NCBI RefSeq assembly: GCF_900105735.1
Contig: NZ_LT629793.1
Location: forward strand, 6,076,001 to 6,140,000
Reading direction: 5' to 3'
Length of the DNA stretch: 64,000 nucleotides
Origin: Pseudomonas yamanorum
GTDB taxonomy: Bacteria; Pseudomonadota; Gammaproteobacteria; Pseudomonadales; Pseudomonadaceae
Below are positions 33,301 through 44,129 of the stretch, one piece after another. The notes beneath the pieces are model-generated. The model searched no databases and was not told where the DNA came from. It worked only from the letters and a program-made list of their open reading frames with translations. The first letter of the stretch is position 1. Every line of letters starts with the position of its first letter. Position numbers and translations under genes: made by a program.

Positions 33301-35544
33301 CAGGCGGCTGCGCAGACGGCGCAGGGTGCGGCGGACCATGCGATGCTGACCACCTTGGCGGTCAATGAGAAGGCCCTGGCCGCCCAAGGCAGCGCCAATG
33401 CGGCCCTGGAGACGGCAAACACCGCGCGGCGTAAGGCGGACACGGCTCAGGCCTCGGCGCAGCAAGCAAACAGCGCCGGCATCGATGCAATGAGTGTCGC
33501 CGCCGCGGCGCAGTCGGACGCCGATCAGGCACAAGGCACCGCAACTGAGGCAAGCCAGCGTGCCGCTGCCGCACAAGTTACGGCAGGCATGGCATCGGGC
33601 GTTGCGTCAGAAGCCGCGCGAGCGGTCGATAATGCCCAGGGCACCGCCAACGCTGCCCGGTCCGCCGCCGATGTGGCGGCCGTTCAGCTTGCCGGCCTCG
33701 ACTCCGGACAGACCGTGGTAGAGCGCCTTGATGCCGCGCTAAAGACGGCTTCAGGCCTTGGCCGTGAGGCCATCACCCGGCTGCTGGGTGGCGGCTCAAC
33801 CGTGGACGCCGAAAGCCAACCCACGGCGCCCGCCTATGGCATCCCCGTGATCGCGACCGATGGTAGTGTTCAGCCTGCAATCAAACACGACAACGCAGGG
33901 GATGCGCTGAATGCGGTGGCGGGCAGTCTTTCCACGCTCAACGATGCCGTACGTACCCACGCCACGGCGCTTGGTACGGTGGGCGAGGACATACAAGGCC
34001 TGCGCGATGACACGTTGCAGTGGAGTGGTATCGACGGGGCCTACAATGCCAGCCGTGATCACTCGGCCAGTGAGCCGGCCCGCATCGTCCAACTTGCCTC
34101 CGGTCGCACACCGGCCGATGCGGTGAACAAGGGCCAGCTGGATGAAGTTGATCGCGTCGCGGCGGCAGCCCGGAGTGCCGCCGAGGCTGGGAAAACCATG
34201 GCAGACCAGACGCAAGGCGCAGCCGTGCGTGCGACAGACGCCGCTGTCACTGCAAGGACGGGTGCAGACGCGGCCATGGGCATTGCCGAGGCCACACAAA
34301 CTGCCGCTGCAATGGTCCGTGATCGCGCCGATGCAGCGCACGCCAGCGCGACGCTCGCCGGTCAGGTCGCGGACCAGTCAGCTGCAAGGCTGTACGGTAT
34401 TGCCCAAGGCGAAACCGTACTCGGGCACATCCAGGACGCCGCTCGAGCCCATGACCAGGCGCTGGCTACCGCATTGGGCGGCGCCGCAACTGTGAACGCC
34501 GACGGTTCAACGAGTCCTTCGCCTTACACACTGACGCAGCCTGGCAAGAAGGGCGCCGGGGCTCAGTCGATCAAGGTCGACACTATTGGACAGGCACTCG
34601 GTCAACTCGAAGACCGTGTTGTGGCTGCCGACGATCAATCGAGCGCCGTCAGTGCGCAAACCGACACCCTGCGCAAACAAATGGACAGTGGTGAGGTAGG
34701 GCTGGTCCGCCAGGATCCGTTCAGTCGTGACATACAGTTGGCCGGTGCCGCTGATGGGGCCCGGGTCGATGTCACTGGCAGCCAAGGCCCGCGCAGCCTT
34801 GCTGGCATTGAGGGTGGTGAGGTCAGTTCTACCAGTCTCGATTCCGTCAACGGGCGCCAACTGGAGGCAGTGAACCGGCAGGCCGAGCAATTAGGCCAGC
34901 AGTCTTCCGGCATCGCCGTGGATGCGAGCGAAGCTGGCGACAATTCATCCACCCGTTCGGGTAGTCAATCCGTGGCGCTCGGGGCGCAGGCTCAAGCCGG
35001 AGGCGAGCGCAGTGTAGCCATTGGGGCGGGCGCCACTGCGCAGGGTGAACAGGGCACTGCGCTGGGTTCGCGGGCAAGTGCCAATGCGGCGAACAGTGTG
35101 GCGTTGGGGGAGGGTTCCCGAACCGGTCGGGCCAACAGTGTGTCTGTAGGCGCCCACGGCACCGAGCGTCAAATCAGCCATGTTGCCGAGGCTGCGCGAG
35201 GCACGGATGCGGTCAATTTCCGGCAGGCGAAGCGGCTTTCAAACCAGGCCGCCGTTCGCTCGCTAAGTGAGGCCAATGCCTATGCCGACCGTCGTATCGG
35301 CAGCCTGCGGCAGGACGTGTATGCCGGTATTGCGACGGTGATGGCCACTTCCGGGTTGCCGGTGGCTTCCTCGCCGGGCAAGTCGATGGTGGCGGTGGCA
35401 ACCGCTTTGTACGAGGGCCAGCCCGCTCTGGCCGTTGGGTTGACGGCGCGTTCCAGGGGTGGGAAATGGACCTACAGTGCAACCGGGGCGGGTACTGCAC
35501 AGGGTGATTTCGGGCTTACCGTGGGACTTGGTTACCATTGGTAG
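30397..35544 (+). CDS. giant YadA-like trimeric autotransporter adhesin 2 (paralogue of adhesin 1)
   Basis: A 1715-residue protein with the same domain order as adhesin 1: a 63-residue signal (core GLLTLTGVSALLGVSDARA), a two-Cys N-terminal domain (GECVSLND, SGRCDSDAKG), a YadA head, necks (AAGVAATDAVNKGQL), an Ala-rich stalk at residues 506-1093, a GGGSTV globular segment, a second coiled coil, a small head and the YadA anchor (FGLTVGLGYHW). N- and C-terminal regions are clearly related to adhesin 1 while the stalk sequences have diverged, yet the stalk is exactly the same length. GTG at 30397 begins GTGAAAGTCAC as in the paralogue. The protein should trimerise in the outer membrane and mediate attachment; the ligand is unknown. 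Confidence 0.95.
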   Translation: MKVTLRFDSQVACLHAVPLNPLRSLIRGFYCPEFAVTSRGWPILGLLTLTGVSALLGVSDARAGNGVHINANDSGECVSLNDPQNTYIAGTGADRAYLNESLNFKDGQSGRCDSDAKGGQTESVMFYRPSGTPGVGATSLSLGGELYINSGRLMLGGVDGSIAIGHSGIEVGAPFVTDNGFAFGRGAQSTAAWTMALGLTARARNPYALSFGNTATASNTFSTAFGSASTASGEYATTLGASAQAGGAGSFAGGRFAVSRGENSVAIGRNASASNLESLALGYSAQAPQRASVALGSFSATDDLREVAPVTLNGRVYSFDRNSAVGTVSGGSAARLRQWIFVAPGAVNATSTNAINGAQLFSGYEAIRRLGTRETTAAESVAQALGSGPLAQGNRVVPAPLVLTSIDQGAPPPTTLLGALAALDEAHKVTDGRMGEVFDSVMDISEKAQVLRATKRFYWNPQTGAYDADRDAGVPASIINMAAGVAATDAVNKGQLDAVESSAMRAQQAVDTASAAVDKARQVSLAVKDAADSSLARANNASQEAAGALAAANLAQGSAGAAASAASKAGATAANAQVAAERAGVVATSAQQSAQTAQGAATQAQSSATTAQALASAAQTRVKEVVDIVDEATTAATAALGSADAASGAVTSAQAAAADAQDRTDQAATAASRAQGVADVAQRAADAALLAGNGAEVAADAAQATAGQTMSAANAVQVAAATARGIADQATGAASTAQGAGEVAKSMADRAQDAAAGALSAAGSAQVAANAALGAATDAQTTAATARQTADSAGAAAATAQTNAQNAQGTATKAHSTAASAQGLADVAQRFADSALGALENAAVISDGAQGIADVALSSALQAQRSADAAQHTAGAAQGSAISANNTAMAARDSADTALGAASTARKAASAASITANQALNLATGAQASAQAAQGTAGTASAAASGVQQAVLDTQAKADAALAAASTAQAAAQTAQGAADHAMLTTLAVNEKALAAQGSANAALETANTARRKADTAQASAQQANSAGIDAMSVAAAAQSDADQAQGTATEASQRAAAAQVTAGMASGVASEAARAVDNAQGTANAARSAADVAAVQLAGLDSGQTVVERLDAALKTASGLGREAITRLLGGGSTVDAESQPTAPAYGIPVIATDGSVQPAIKHDNAGDALNAVAGSLSTLNDAVRTHATALGTVGEDIQGLRDDTLQWSGIDGAYNASRDHSASEPARIVQLASGRTPADAVNKGQLDEVDRVAAAARSAAEAGKTMADQTQGAAVRATDAAVTARTGADAAMGIAEATQTAAAMVRDRADAAHASATLAGQVADQSAARLYGIAQGETVLGHIQDAARAHDQALATALGGAATVNADGSTSPSPYTLTQPGKKGAGAQSIKVDTIGQALGQLEDRVVAADDQSSAVSAQTDTLRKQMDSGEVGLVRQDPFSRDIQLAGAADGARVDVTGSQGPRSLAGIEGGEVSSTSLDSVNGRQLEAVNRQAEQLGQQSSGIAVDASEAGDNSSTRSGSQSVALGAQAQAGGERSVAIGAGATAQGEQGTALGSRASANAANSVALGEGSRTGRANSVSVGAHGTERQISHVAEAARGTDAVNFRQAKRLSNQAAVRSLSEANAYADRRIGSLRQDVYAGIATVMATSGLPVASSPGKSMVAVATALYEGQPALAVGLTARSRGGKWTYSATGAGTAQGDFGLTVGLGYHW
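31912..33675 (+). repeat. 63-bp periodic coding region encoding the adhesin 2 stalk
   Basis: This is the stretch between the same flanking motifs as in adhesin 1 (LDAVESSA before, QLAGLDSGQTVV after). It measures 1764 bases, i.e. 28 x 63, as in adhesin 1. The 21-residue period is visible (for example AQGTATKAH..., AQGIADVAL...) but less regular at sequence level. Confidence 0.78.
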
Positions 35545-38257
<2,713 letters not shown>

Positions 38258-38275
38258 CACCAGCGCCTTACTTGT

Positions 38276-38298
38276 ACAGGCCCACGCTGTGGGCCTGT
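38276..38298. terminator. bidirectional terminator between katG and the EAL gene
   Basis: ACAGGCCCAC-GCT-GTGGGCCTGT is a perfect 10-bp stem with a 3-base loop in the 44-base gap between two convergent genes. U-tracts are weak on both strands. Confidence 0.6.
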
Positions 38299-38301
38299 TC
38301 G

Positions 38302-40062
38302 CTAGCGGCCTTGGTTTATCCAGGCTTCCAGATCCGCTGCGCTCATAGGCTTTGCTATCAGATAGCCCTGCGCCTCGGAACACCCCCACTGTATTAAAAG
38401 ATCCAGGATCTCTTCATTTTCTACGCCTTCGGCAACGACGCGGTAGCCGAGCCCCTTCGCCAGGCCTATCAGGGTTTTAACCAGTTGCTTGTCATTTTGA
38501 TTGGTGCCCAGTCCGCTGATCAGTGATTGATCAAGCTTGACGGTAGTGGCCGGAAGCTCTTTCAAATACGCCCAGTTACTGTAGCCAGTGCCGAAATCAT
38601 CAACGGCAACCTCTACGCCAAACTTACGAACCCGTTCCAACTGCCGAATGACTTCTTCAGGATTGGTCATCAGCATGCTTTCGGTAAACTCAAGTTCAAA
38701 GCTGGCCGGGTCCAGGCCGTGCGTTTGAATTTCATGAATCATCGCGTCTACGAACTCGGAACTTTCGAGATCGCTGACAGTGATATTCATCGCTATCCGC
38801 AGGCGCACACCTTGCGCTTTCCAGACAAGCGTTTGCCGGATGATTGCGTTGAGCACCCATAGTCCCACGGAGGGTATCAGGGCAGTTTTTTCAGCCAAGG
38901 GGATGAATTCAGCAGGGCTGATGGGGCCAAGCAACGGATGGGTCCATCGCAACAAAGCCTCTACCGAATCACACTTTCCCGAGGGCAGTTTGATTTTGGG
39001 CTGATACACCAGGCTGAACTGTTGGTCGGAGCTGACCGCCTCCGGCAACGAACTCAACAACATGAACGCGCGTTGTTGAGCGGCATCAAACTGAGGTTCA
39101 TAAAGAGACCATCCCAGCTTGCGGTCACGCGCCTCATCTGCCGCGCTGACCAGCAGGCGCAGCCAGTCTTGCTGCCCTGCGCCACGAATGGGCAGGACGC
39201 CAATTCCCACTTGCATGAGTATGGGGATGCCGTGGCATTCAACCGGCTTTTTGAAGTCCGTCAGAATACTTGTGCAGATGTGCTCGGTGGTTTGTTCCTC
39301 CTCAAGGAGGAAGCCAAACCGGGTCGGGCTTATTTTGTAAAGCAGGCACCGCGCGGGTAAGAGTGTTTGCAGGCGAGATTTGATCGCCAGGACCAAGTCT
39401 CCGGCAAAGCTATACCCCAGGGCCTTTACGATATCGTTGAGGAACTTTGGCGAGATAATGTCAACGGCATACACCTGGCACCGGGTTTTAAGCTTCACCG
39501 CTTGACGGATATCTTCCTCAAGCCTGAGTCGATTAAACAGCCCCGTGGGTTGGTCTATAAAGTTGCGAGACCGCATGCCCTGTATGCGCATCATCACAAG
39601 TTCCGCGAAGCCGTTGAGCATGGCACTGTCACGCTCGTTCATGGGAGGGCGGGAGACGGTGTCAATGATGCAGAGACTTCCCAGTGTAAAACCATCCTCC
39701 GTAATCAACGGCGCGCCCGCGTAATAACGAATATGCGGTGGCCCTGTTACCAGGGGGTTGTGTTTGAAACGGGCATCCAGCGTGGCGTCCAGCACCTCCA
39801 ACAGGGAATTGTCCAGCGTGGAGTAGGCGCAAAAAGAGACTTCTCGTGGTGTCTGCGTTTCTGTAAGCCCCACGCGTGCCTTGAACCATTGCCGGTGTTT
39901 ATCGACAATTGAAATCAGTGCGATGGGGGCGTTGAAGTAGGCAGACGCCATCTCGACGATTTTTTCAAAGACATCATCGTAGTCGCTGTCGGGTGGACAA
40001 AATTTCGCGACCTCTTTTAGCCGTTCAACTTCATTCGGCGGAATAGGAGCGCCTTCGCCCAT
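38302..40062 (-). CDS. GAF-GGDEF-EAL protein, probable c-di-GMP phosphodiesterase
   Basis: A 586-residue cytoplasmic signalling protein. An N-terminal GAF domain (about 25-160; FNAPIALISIVDKHRQWFKA and REVSFCAYSTLD) precedes a GGDEF-like domain (about 165-310) in which the GGDEF motif is lost (KISPTRFGFLL). The C-terminal EAL domain (about 335-580) has all main landmarks: VEALLRW, AMNITVSDLE, ELEFTESML, AVDDFGTGYSN, TVKLDQSL, VAEGVE. It should hydrolyse c-di-GMP under control of the GAF sensor, with no cyclase activity. It is convergent with katG and appears monocistronic. Confidence 0.9.
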   Translation of the reverse strand: MGEGAPIPPNEVERLKEVAKFCPPDSDYDDVFEKIVEMASAYFNAPIALISIVDKHRQWFKARVGLTETQTPREVSFCAYSTLDNSLLEVLDATLDARFKHNPLVTGPPHIRYYAGAPLITEDGFTLGSLCIIDTVSRPPMNERDSAMLNGFAELVMMRIQGMRSRNFIDQPTGLFNRLRLEEDIRQAVKLKTRCQVYAVDIISPKFLNDIVKALGYSFAGDLVLAIKSRLQTLLPARCLLYKISPTRFGFLLEEEQTTEHICTSILTDFKKPVECHGIPILMQVGIGVLPIRGAGQQDWLRLLVSAADEARDRKLGWSLYEPQFDAAQQRAFMLLSSLPEAVSSDQQFSLVYQPKIKLPSGKCDSVEALLRWTHPLLGPISPAEFIPLAEKTALIPSVGLWVLNAIIRQTLVWKAQGVRLRIAMNITVSDLESSEFVDAMIHEIQTHGLDPASFELEFTESMLMTNPEEVIRQLERVRKFGVEVAVDDFGTGYSNWAYLKELPATTVKLDQSLISGLGTNQNDKQLVKTLIGLAKGLGYRVVAEGVENEEILDLLIQWGCSEAQGYLIAKPMSAADLEAWINQGR

Positions 40063-40227
40063 GACAATCCTCAGAGTGGCTGTGTTCGTACAACAAAGTA
40101 TCAGACAGTGCCATCATTATGATGTTGTTTTTTCTATTCAACAGATAGCTCAAACGTATGCATCCGGGCGCCCTCTCCCGGAAAACCTGCCCCCGGGGCA
40201 TCGTGGTGCCAGGCATTTCCCCCGCGT

Positions 40228-41079
40228 CTAGTGCACCAGGGGGGCTGCCTTGATGGCCATGTACTCATCCTTGACCGCCTCAAACCCATATTTATCTTCA
40301 AGCCGTTTGACGATGAAGTGCCCCCGCGCCATGTCCTGATAGAAATGGGTGAACAGCGTATTGATGGTCGCCCCGGTAAAGGCGCCCATCACAGGAACGG
40401 CCTGCGCTGCGAACTTGCTGGAAATGGTAAAGCCAAACTGGGTCGCGACCTTGTCGATCAGGATCGCCAGCCATTTGCCGGCTTGCCCCGGGGACAAGGT
40501 GCTGATGGCCTTGGAACCCTGCTTGGCGGCGATTCCCGCCAGTTCTTTCGACAGTTGCTGCATGGCCTGGGTGGTGAAGCTGCGGGTCATGTAATAACCC
40601 GTCTCCGTTGCATCGTCGACCTGGCTGTTGCCGCCCATGGCAAACACCTCAATACACGCCTGCTTGGTCGCAAAGTCCCCCAGGTCAAAACCTTCGCTGC
40701 GCGCCACATCGGCGACCGCGCGCATCATGATGGTGGTGGAGATCGGCAGCTCGACAAACAGCGCCGCAAAACCGAAGGCTCCGCCGATCGCGCCCGAGGT
40801 CGCTGCGAAGGCCTTGTGCAGCCGGGTCGAGGCTGGCTTTTTCGGGCTGTTCTCCAGGCTCTTCAGCGCCGCGCCGGCGGAGGAGTGCAGCGCCGCCGCC
40901 ACGGCGCCATTGATCCTTTTTGAAACCACCCCCGGCAAAGCCTTCACCGCACTTTCAATGGGGGAGCCGATCATGCCGGACAGCCTGGCAGTCAGGGAGG
41001 GTGACTCGAGCAAGCCGACGGCCCGCTTGAGATCCTGGTAGTCCTCGGGGTTGTCTCTGATGCTCACAGGCGTCTCCAT
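40228..41079 (-). CDS. EcsC family protein
   Basis: A protein of about 283 residues with the hydrophobic, glycine-rich centre typical of the EcsC family (ATSGAIGGAFGFAALFVELP, then STTIMMRAVADVARSEG) and a second hydrophobic C-terminal region (AQAVPVMGAFTGATINTLFT). EcsC proteins are poorly understood; the name comes from a Bacillus ABC-transporter operon, but most proteobacterial members stand alone, as here. The ATG at 41079 is chosen for GGA 8 bases upstream; upstream in-frame codons add a non-conserved extension. It is divergent from the lipoprotein gene. Confidence 0.82.
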   Translation of the reverse strand: METPVSIRDNPEDYQDLKRAVGLLESPSLTARLSGMIGSPIESAVKALPGVVSKRINGAVAAALHSSAGAALKSLENSPKKPASTRLHKAFAATSGAIGGAFGFAALFVELPISTTIMMRAVADVARSEGFDLGDFATKQACIEVFAMGGNSQVDDATETGYYMTRSFTTQAMQQLSKELAGIAAKQGSKAISTLSPGQAGKWLAILIDKVATQFGFTISSKFAAQAVPVMGAFTGATINTLFTHFYQDMARGHFIVKRLEDKYGFEAVKDEYMAIKAAPLVH

Positions 41080-41230
41080 GAAGTTTTTCCGGTTCTCATA
41101 AAACAAAGACCCGCAAGAAAGGCCATCGTGCCGTCACGCTTTACCCATTCTTTACCTGTGCGTGTGCTGCGTTCGCCAGCGGGTCGGTTACGCTGCCATT
41201 CATCTTGAACTGAATGACGGTATGCATCGA

Positions 41231-42358
41231 ATGAGCCTTCAACCGCGGTACTGGCTGGCGGTGGGCGCCCTGGTGGGCAGCCTGGGATTGATCGCAGGGT
41301 GTGCGGGCGATCCGCCAAACCCGCGAGCCGCTTTCAGCGAGCGGGTCGATAAGGAATTGAGTACCGCTTATCAACCGTCCCACTACGACACGGCCGGCTG
41401 GGACGCGACCTGGCAAGTCGATCAGCAATCGGTGAATGTGGCGTGGTTGGCGCCGGTGACCCAGGAGCGTGTGCCGCTGATTATCTACTTGCCGGGGTTG
41501 GGAGAGTCGGCCTCGGGCGGCGTGGCGTGGCGCAAGGCTTGGGCGCAGGCCGGTTATGCGGTGCTGTCGGTTCAGGAGCACGCCCATGACCAGTCGATCT
41601 TCGCCTCGCAGCAGGCGCAATATGGCGATTTTCGCGGGATGGCGAGCAGTCATTATTCCGACGTCGCACTGCGCGACAGGCTGTCCACCTTGCAGAAAGT
41701 CCTGACTGAGGTTCGGGCACGGGCCGCCAAGGGCGATACACAACTGGCAGCCATCGATTGGAACCAGGTGGTGGTGGCCGGCTTTGATTTTGGCGCGCAG
41801 ACCGCCGAGGCGCTCGCCGGGGCGCTGGAGCCTGGCGCTGCGTCGGGCGTTGCGGTTCAGCCCAAGGCAGTGCTGCTGCTCAGCCCTTATGTGGACGCCG
41901 ATGCTCGGCCAGACAGGTATGCCCGGATATCGGCGCCCGTGCTGTCGATGACCGGTCAACAGGATGAAGACCCATTCAACTGGGTCAGTTCCTATCGCCA
42001 GCGGGAAGTATTGGGTGAGTCGGTGAGGGTAGCCGGGAGTGTCCGCTTGGACCTGAACAGTGCGACGCACAAGACGTTGGCGGGCAGTGAGTTATTCAAC
42101 CGGCCGGCGAAAAAGGCCGATAAAGGCAGTGATTCGTCCGGCGATGCGCCCAAAGGTCGAGGGCACAAGCACGGCGCCAAACCTGGCGGCGGTAGCCAGA
42201 TGGCGGGCGAACCGGCGCCGGATCCCAAGCAAGTCGCGGCGATCCAGGCCATTGGCGTGGCGTTTCTGGACAGCAGGGTCAAACACAATCCTGCGGCCAC
42301 TGACTGGCTGCACAAAGGCGCACCTGCTTGGCTGGGTGAGGCCGGGCGGTTGAAGTAG
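41231..42358 (+). CDS. lipoprotein with alpha/beta-hydrolase-like fold
   Basis: A protein of about 375 residues. A lipoprotein signal with lipobox LIAGC lies at residues 20-24, so it is probably lipid-anchored at the cell envelope. The body resembles the dienelactone hydrolase/alpha-beta hydrolase fold (PLIIYLPGLGESASGG; VVVAGFDFGAQTAEAL; PVLSMTGQQDEDPF). At the nucleophile elbow the usual GxSxG is GFDFG, with Asp186 in place of Ser. A Lys/Gly/Ser-rich linker (about 295-325) follows the core. An ATG 9 bases upstream (41222) is an alternative start. The substrate is unknown and the protein may even be non-catalytic. Confidence 0.75.
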   Translation: MSLQPRYWLAVGALVGSLGLIAGCAGDPPNPRAAFSERVDKELSTAYQPSHYDTAGWDATWQVDQQSVNVAWLAPVTQERVPLIIYLPGLGESASGGVAWRKAWAQAGYAVLSVQEHAHDQSIFASQQAQYGDFRGMASSHYSDVALRDRLSTLQKVLTEVRARAAKGDTQLAAIDWNQVVVAGFDFGAQTAEALAGALEPGAASGVAVQPKAVLLLSPYVDADARPDRYARISAPVLSMTGQQDEDPFNWVSSYRQREVLGESVRVAGSVRLDLNSATHKTLAGSELFNRPAKKADKGSDSSGDAPKGRGHKHGAKPGGGSQMAGEPAPDPKQVAAIQAIGVAFLDSRVKHNPAATDWLHKGAPAWLGEAGRLK

Positions 42359-42463
42359 GTGCGTGTGCCTACTGCATTTTTTTGCCAGGCTCGCGCGGGC
42401 CGCGGTGGATTCGCTACTATGGGGTTCACCCGAACCCACCCGCCGTACCCGTTGGAGCCTTGA

Positions 42464-43285
42464 ATGCCAAGCCAGAAGGACATCACCGCCGAGAGCGGCG
42501 CACCGATGATTCCTGATCAGCGCCGTGAGCTGATACTGCGTCAGTTGCGCAAGCATCAAGTGCTGAGTGTTCATCAGTTGATGGAGATGTTCGACTGCTC
42601 CCACATGACCGTGCGGCGCGACATTGCATTGCTGGAGCAGGAAGGCCGGGCGTATTCGGTCACCGGTGGGGTGCGCATTGCCAGCCAGCTTCACAGCGAG
42701 CCGAGCCATCAGCTCAAGGCCGTGGTGGAGTTGCCGCAGAAGCAGGCCATGGCCAAGCTTGCCGCGCGCTTGCTGCGTGCGGACATGACGGTCTACCTGG
42801 ACGCAGGCACCAGCACGCTGGAGATCGTGCCTTACATCAAGGCACTCGCCGGCATGACGGTGGTGACCAACGACTTCGGCGTGGTGCAGGCACTGATGGA
42901 CGCCCCGCAAGTGACGGTGATTCACACGGGCGGGCAGTTGGATCACTCCAACCATTCGTGTGTGGGCGGGCTTGCGGTGGCCACCCTGCGCCAAGTGGTC
43001 ACCGACATCGCCTTTATCTCTACCAGTTCCTGGGACCTGCGACGCGGGATAACCACGCCTTCGGCGTTGAAGGTGGAGGTCAAGCAGGTTGCCATGCAGT
43101 CGGCGTCGCAAGTGGTGCTGGTGGCCAGCAGTTCCAAGTACGGCACCTTCAGCATGTACAAGATCGCCGGGCTGGAGCAGTTCGATATCGTCATCAGTGA
43201 CGCCGCGCTGGCGCCCGCCGCAGCGGACGGCATACGCAAGCAAGGGGTCGAACTGATGTTGCCGTCCGACCTCACGCCCGCCTGA
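42464..43285 (+). CDS. DeoR/GlpR-family transcriptional regulator (acid-sugar operon)
   Basis: A 273-residue regulator. An N-terminal DeoR helix-turn-helix (residues 18-70; QHVLSVHQLMEMFDCS-type wing with CSHMTVRRDIALLEQEGR) precedes the DeoR sensor domain, with YLDAGTSTLEIVPYI and the phosphosugar-binding-like VTNDFGVVQAL. The ATG at 42464 has GGAG 7 bases upstream; a later ATG at 42506 is possible. It is convergent with the threonate genes that follow, and it probably represses their promoter at 48618-48710, where a palindrome is found. The effector is likely a phosphorylated pathway intermediate. Confidence 0.87.
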   Translation: MPSQKDITAESGAPMIPDQRRELILRQLRKHQVLSVHQLMEMFDCSHMTVRRDIALLEQEGRAYSVTGGVRIASQLHSEPSHQLKAVVELPQKQAMAKLAARLLRADMTVYLDAGTSTLEIVPYIKALAGMTVVTNDFGVVQALMDAPQVTVIHTGGQLDHSNHSCVGGLAVATLRQVVTDIAFISTSSWDLRRGITTPSALKVEVKQVAMQSASQVVLVASSSKYGTFSMYKIAGLEQFDIVISDAALAPAAADGIRKQGVELMLPSDLTPA

Positions 43286-43336
43286 CGCACCTTTTCGGTC
43301 TGCTGCGAGCGGCGCGCAGGGGAGGGTAGCGTTGGC

Positions 43337-44119
43337 TTAGCGTGCCTTCCAGTCCCGCAACCATTGCAGGCCGGCCGAGGTGTCGCCCCGTGGTCGGTAT
43401 TCGCAGCCTATCCAGCCGTCATACCCCAGTTCATCGATCAGCTCGAACAGGTAAGGGTAATTCAGCTCCCCGAGATCCGGTTCATGCCGATCAGGCACGC
43501 CGGCAATCTGGATATGGCCGATGCCGCCCATGTCACGATGCAGCTTGACGGCCAGGTCGCCCTCGACGATCTGGCAGTGATAACAGTCGAACTGGACCTT
43601 CAGGTTGCTGGCGCCGACCTCCTTGCAGATGGCCTGTGCCTGATCCTGGCGGTTGAGGAAAAACCCTGGCATGTCTCGGGTGTTGATCGGTTCCAGCAGC
43701 ACGGTAACGCCGGCCTGCGCCGCTTGGCCGGCAGCGTAGGCGAGGTTTTCCAGGTACACGCCATGGTGCCGCGCGCGGTCGCTTTCCGACGCCAGCAAGC
43801 CGGCCATTACATGGATGCGGGTATTGCCCAGCATGGCGGCGTACTCCAGCGCCCGGTCGAAACCGGCGCGAAACTCGTCCTCGCGACCCGGCAAGGTCGC
43901 GATGCCGCGCTCGCCCGCCGCCCAATCACCCGGCGGCGCGTTGAACAGGGCTTGCACCAGGCCGTTGTCGTTCAGGCGTTGTCGCAGTTCCTGCGGGCTG
44001 TACTCATAGGGAAACAGATACTCCACCGCCTCGAATCCGTCGGCGGCGGCCGCGGCGAAGCGCTCCAGGAACGGGTGTTCGGGGTAGAGCATGCTCAGGT
44101 TGGCAGCAAAGCGAGGCAT
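43337..44119 (-). CDS. otnI: 2-oxo-tetronate isomerase (hydroxypyruvate isomerase family)
   Basis: A 260-residue TIM-barrel protein of the Hyi/OtnI family. The metal-binding residues are visible in the usual places: [40 protein letters not shown] and [10 protein letters not shown]. In acid-sugar catabolism OtnI converts 2-oxo-tetronate to 3-oxo-tetronate. AAGGAG lies 6 bases before the ATG at 44119. It is the last gene of the minus-strand operon, 10 bases after the transporter gene. The operon context supports OtnI over a true hydroxypyruvate isomerase. Confidence 0.9.
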   Translation of the reverse strand: MPRFAANLSMLYPEHPFLERFAAAAADGFEAVEYLFPYEYSPQELRQRLNDNGLVQALFNAPPGDWAAGERGIATLPGREDEFRAGFDRALEYAAMLGNTRIHVMAGLLASESDRARHHGVYLENLAYAAGQAAQAGVTVLLEPINTRDMPGFFLNRQDQAQAICKEVGASNLKVQFDCYHCQIVEGDLAVKLHRDMGGIGHIQIAGVPDRHEPDLGELNYPYLFELIDELGYDGWIGCEYRPRGDTSAGLQWLRDWKAR

Positions 44120-44129
44120 GGAAACTCCT

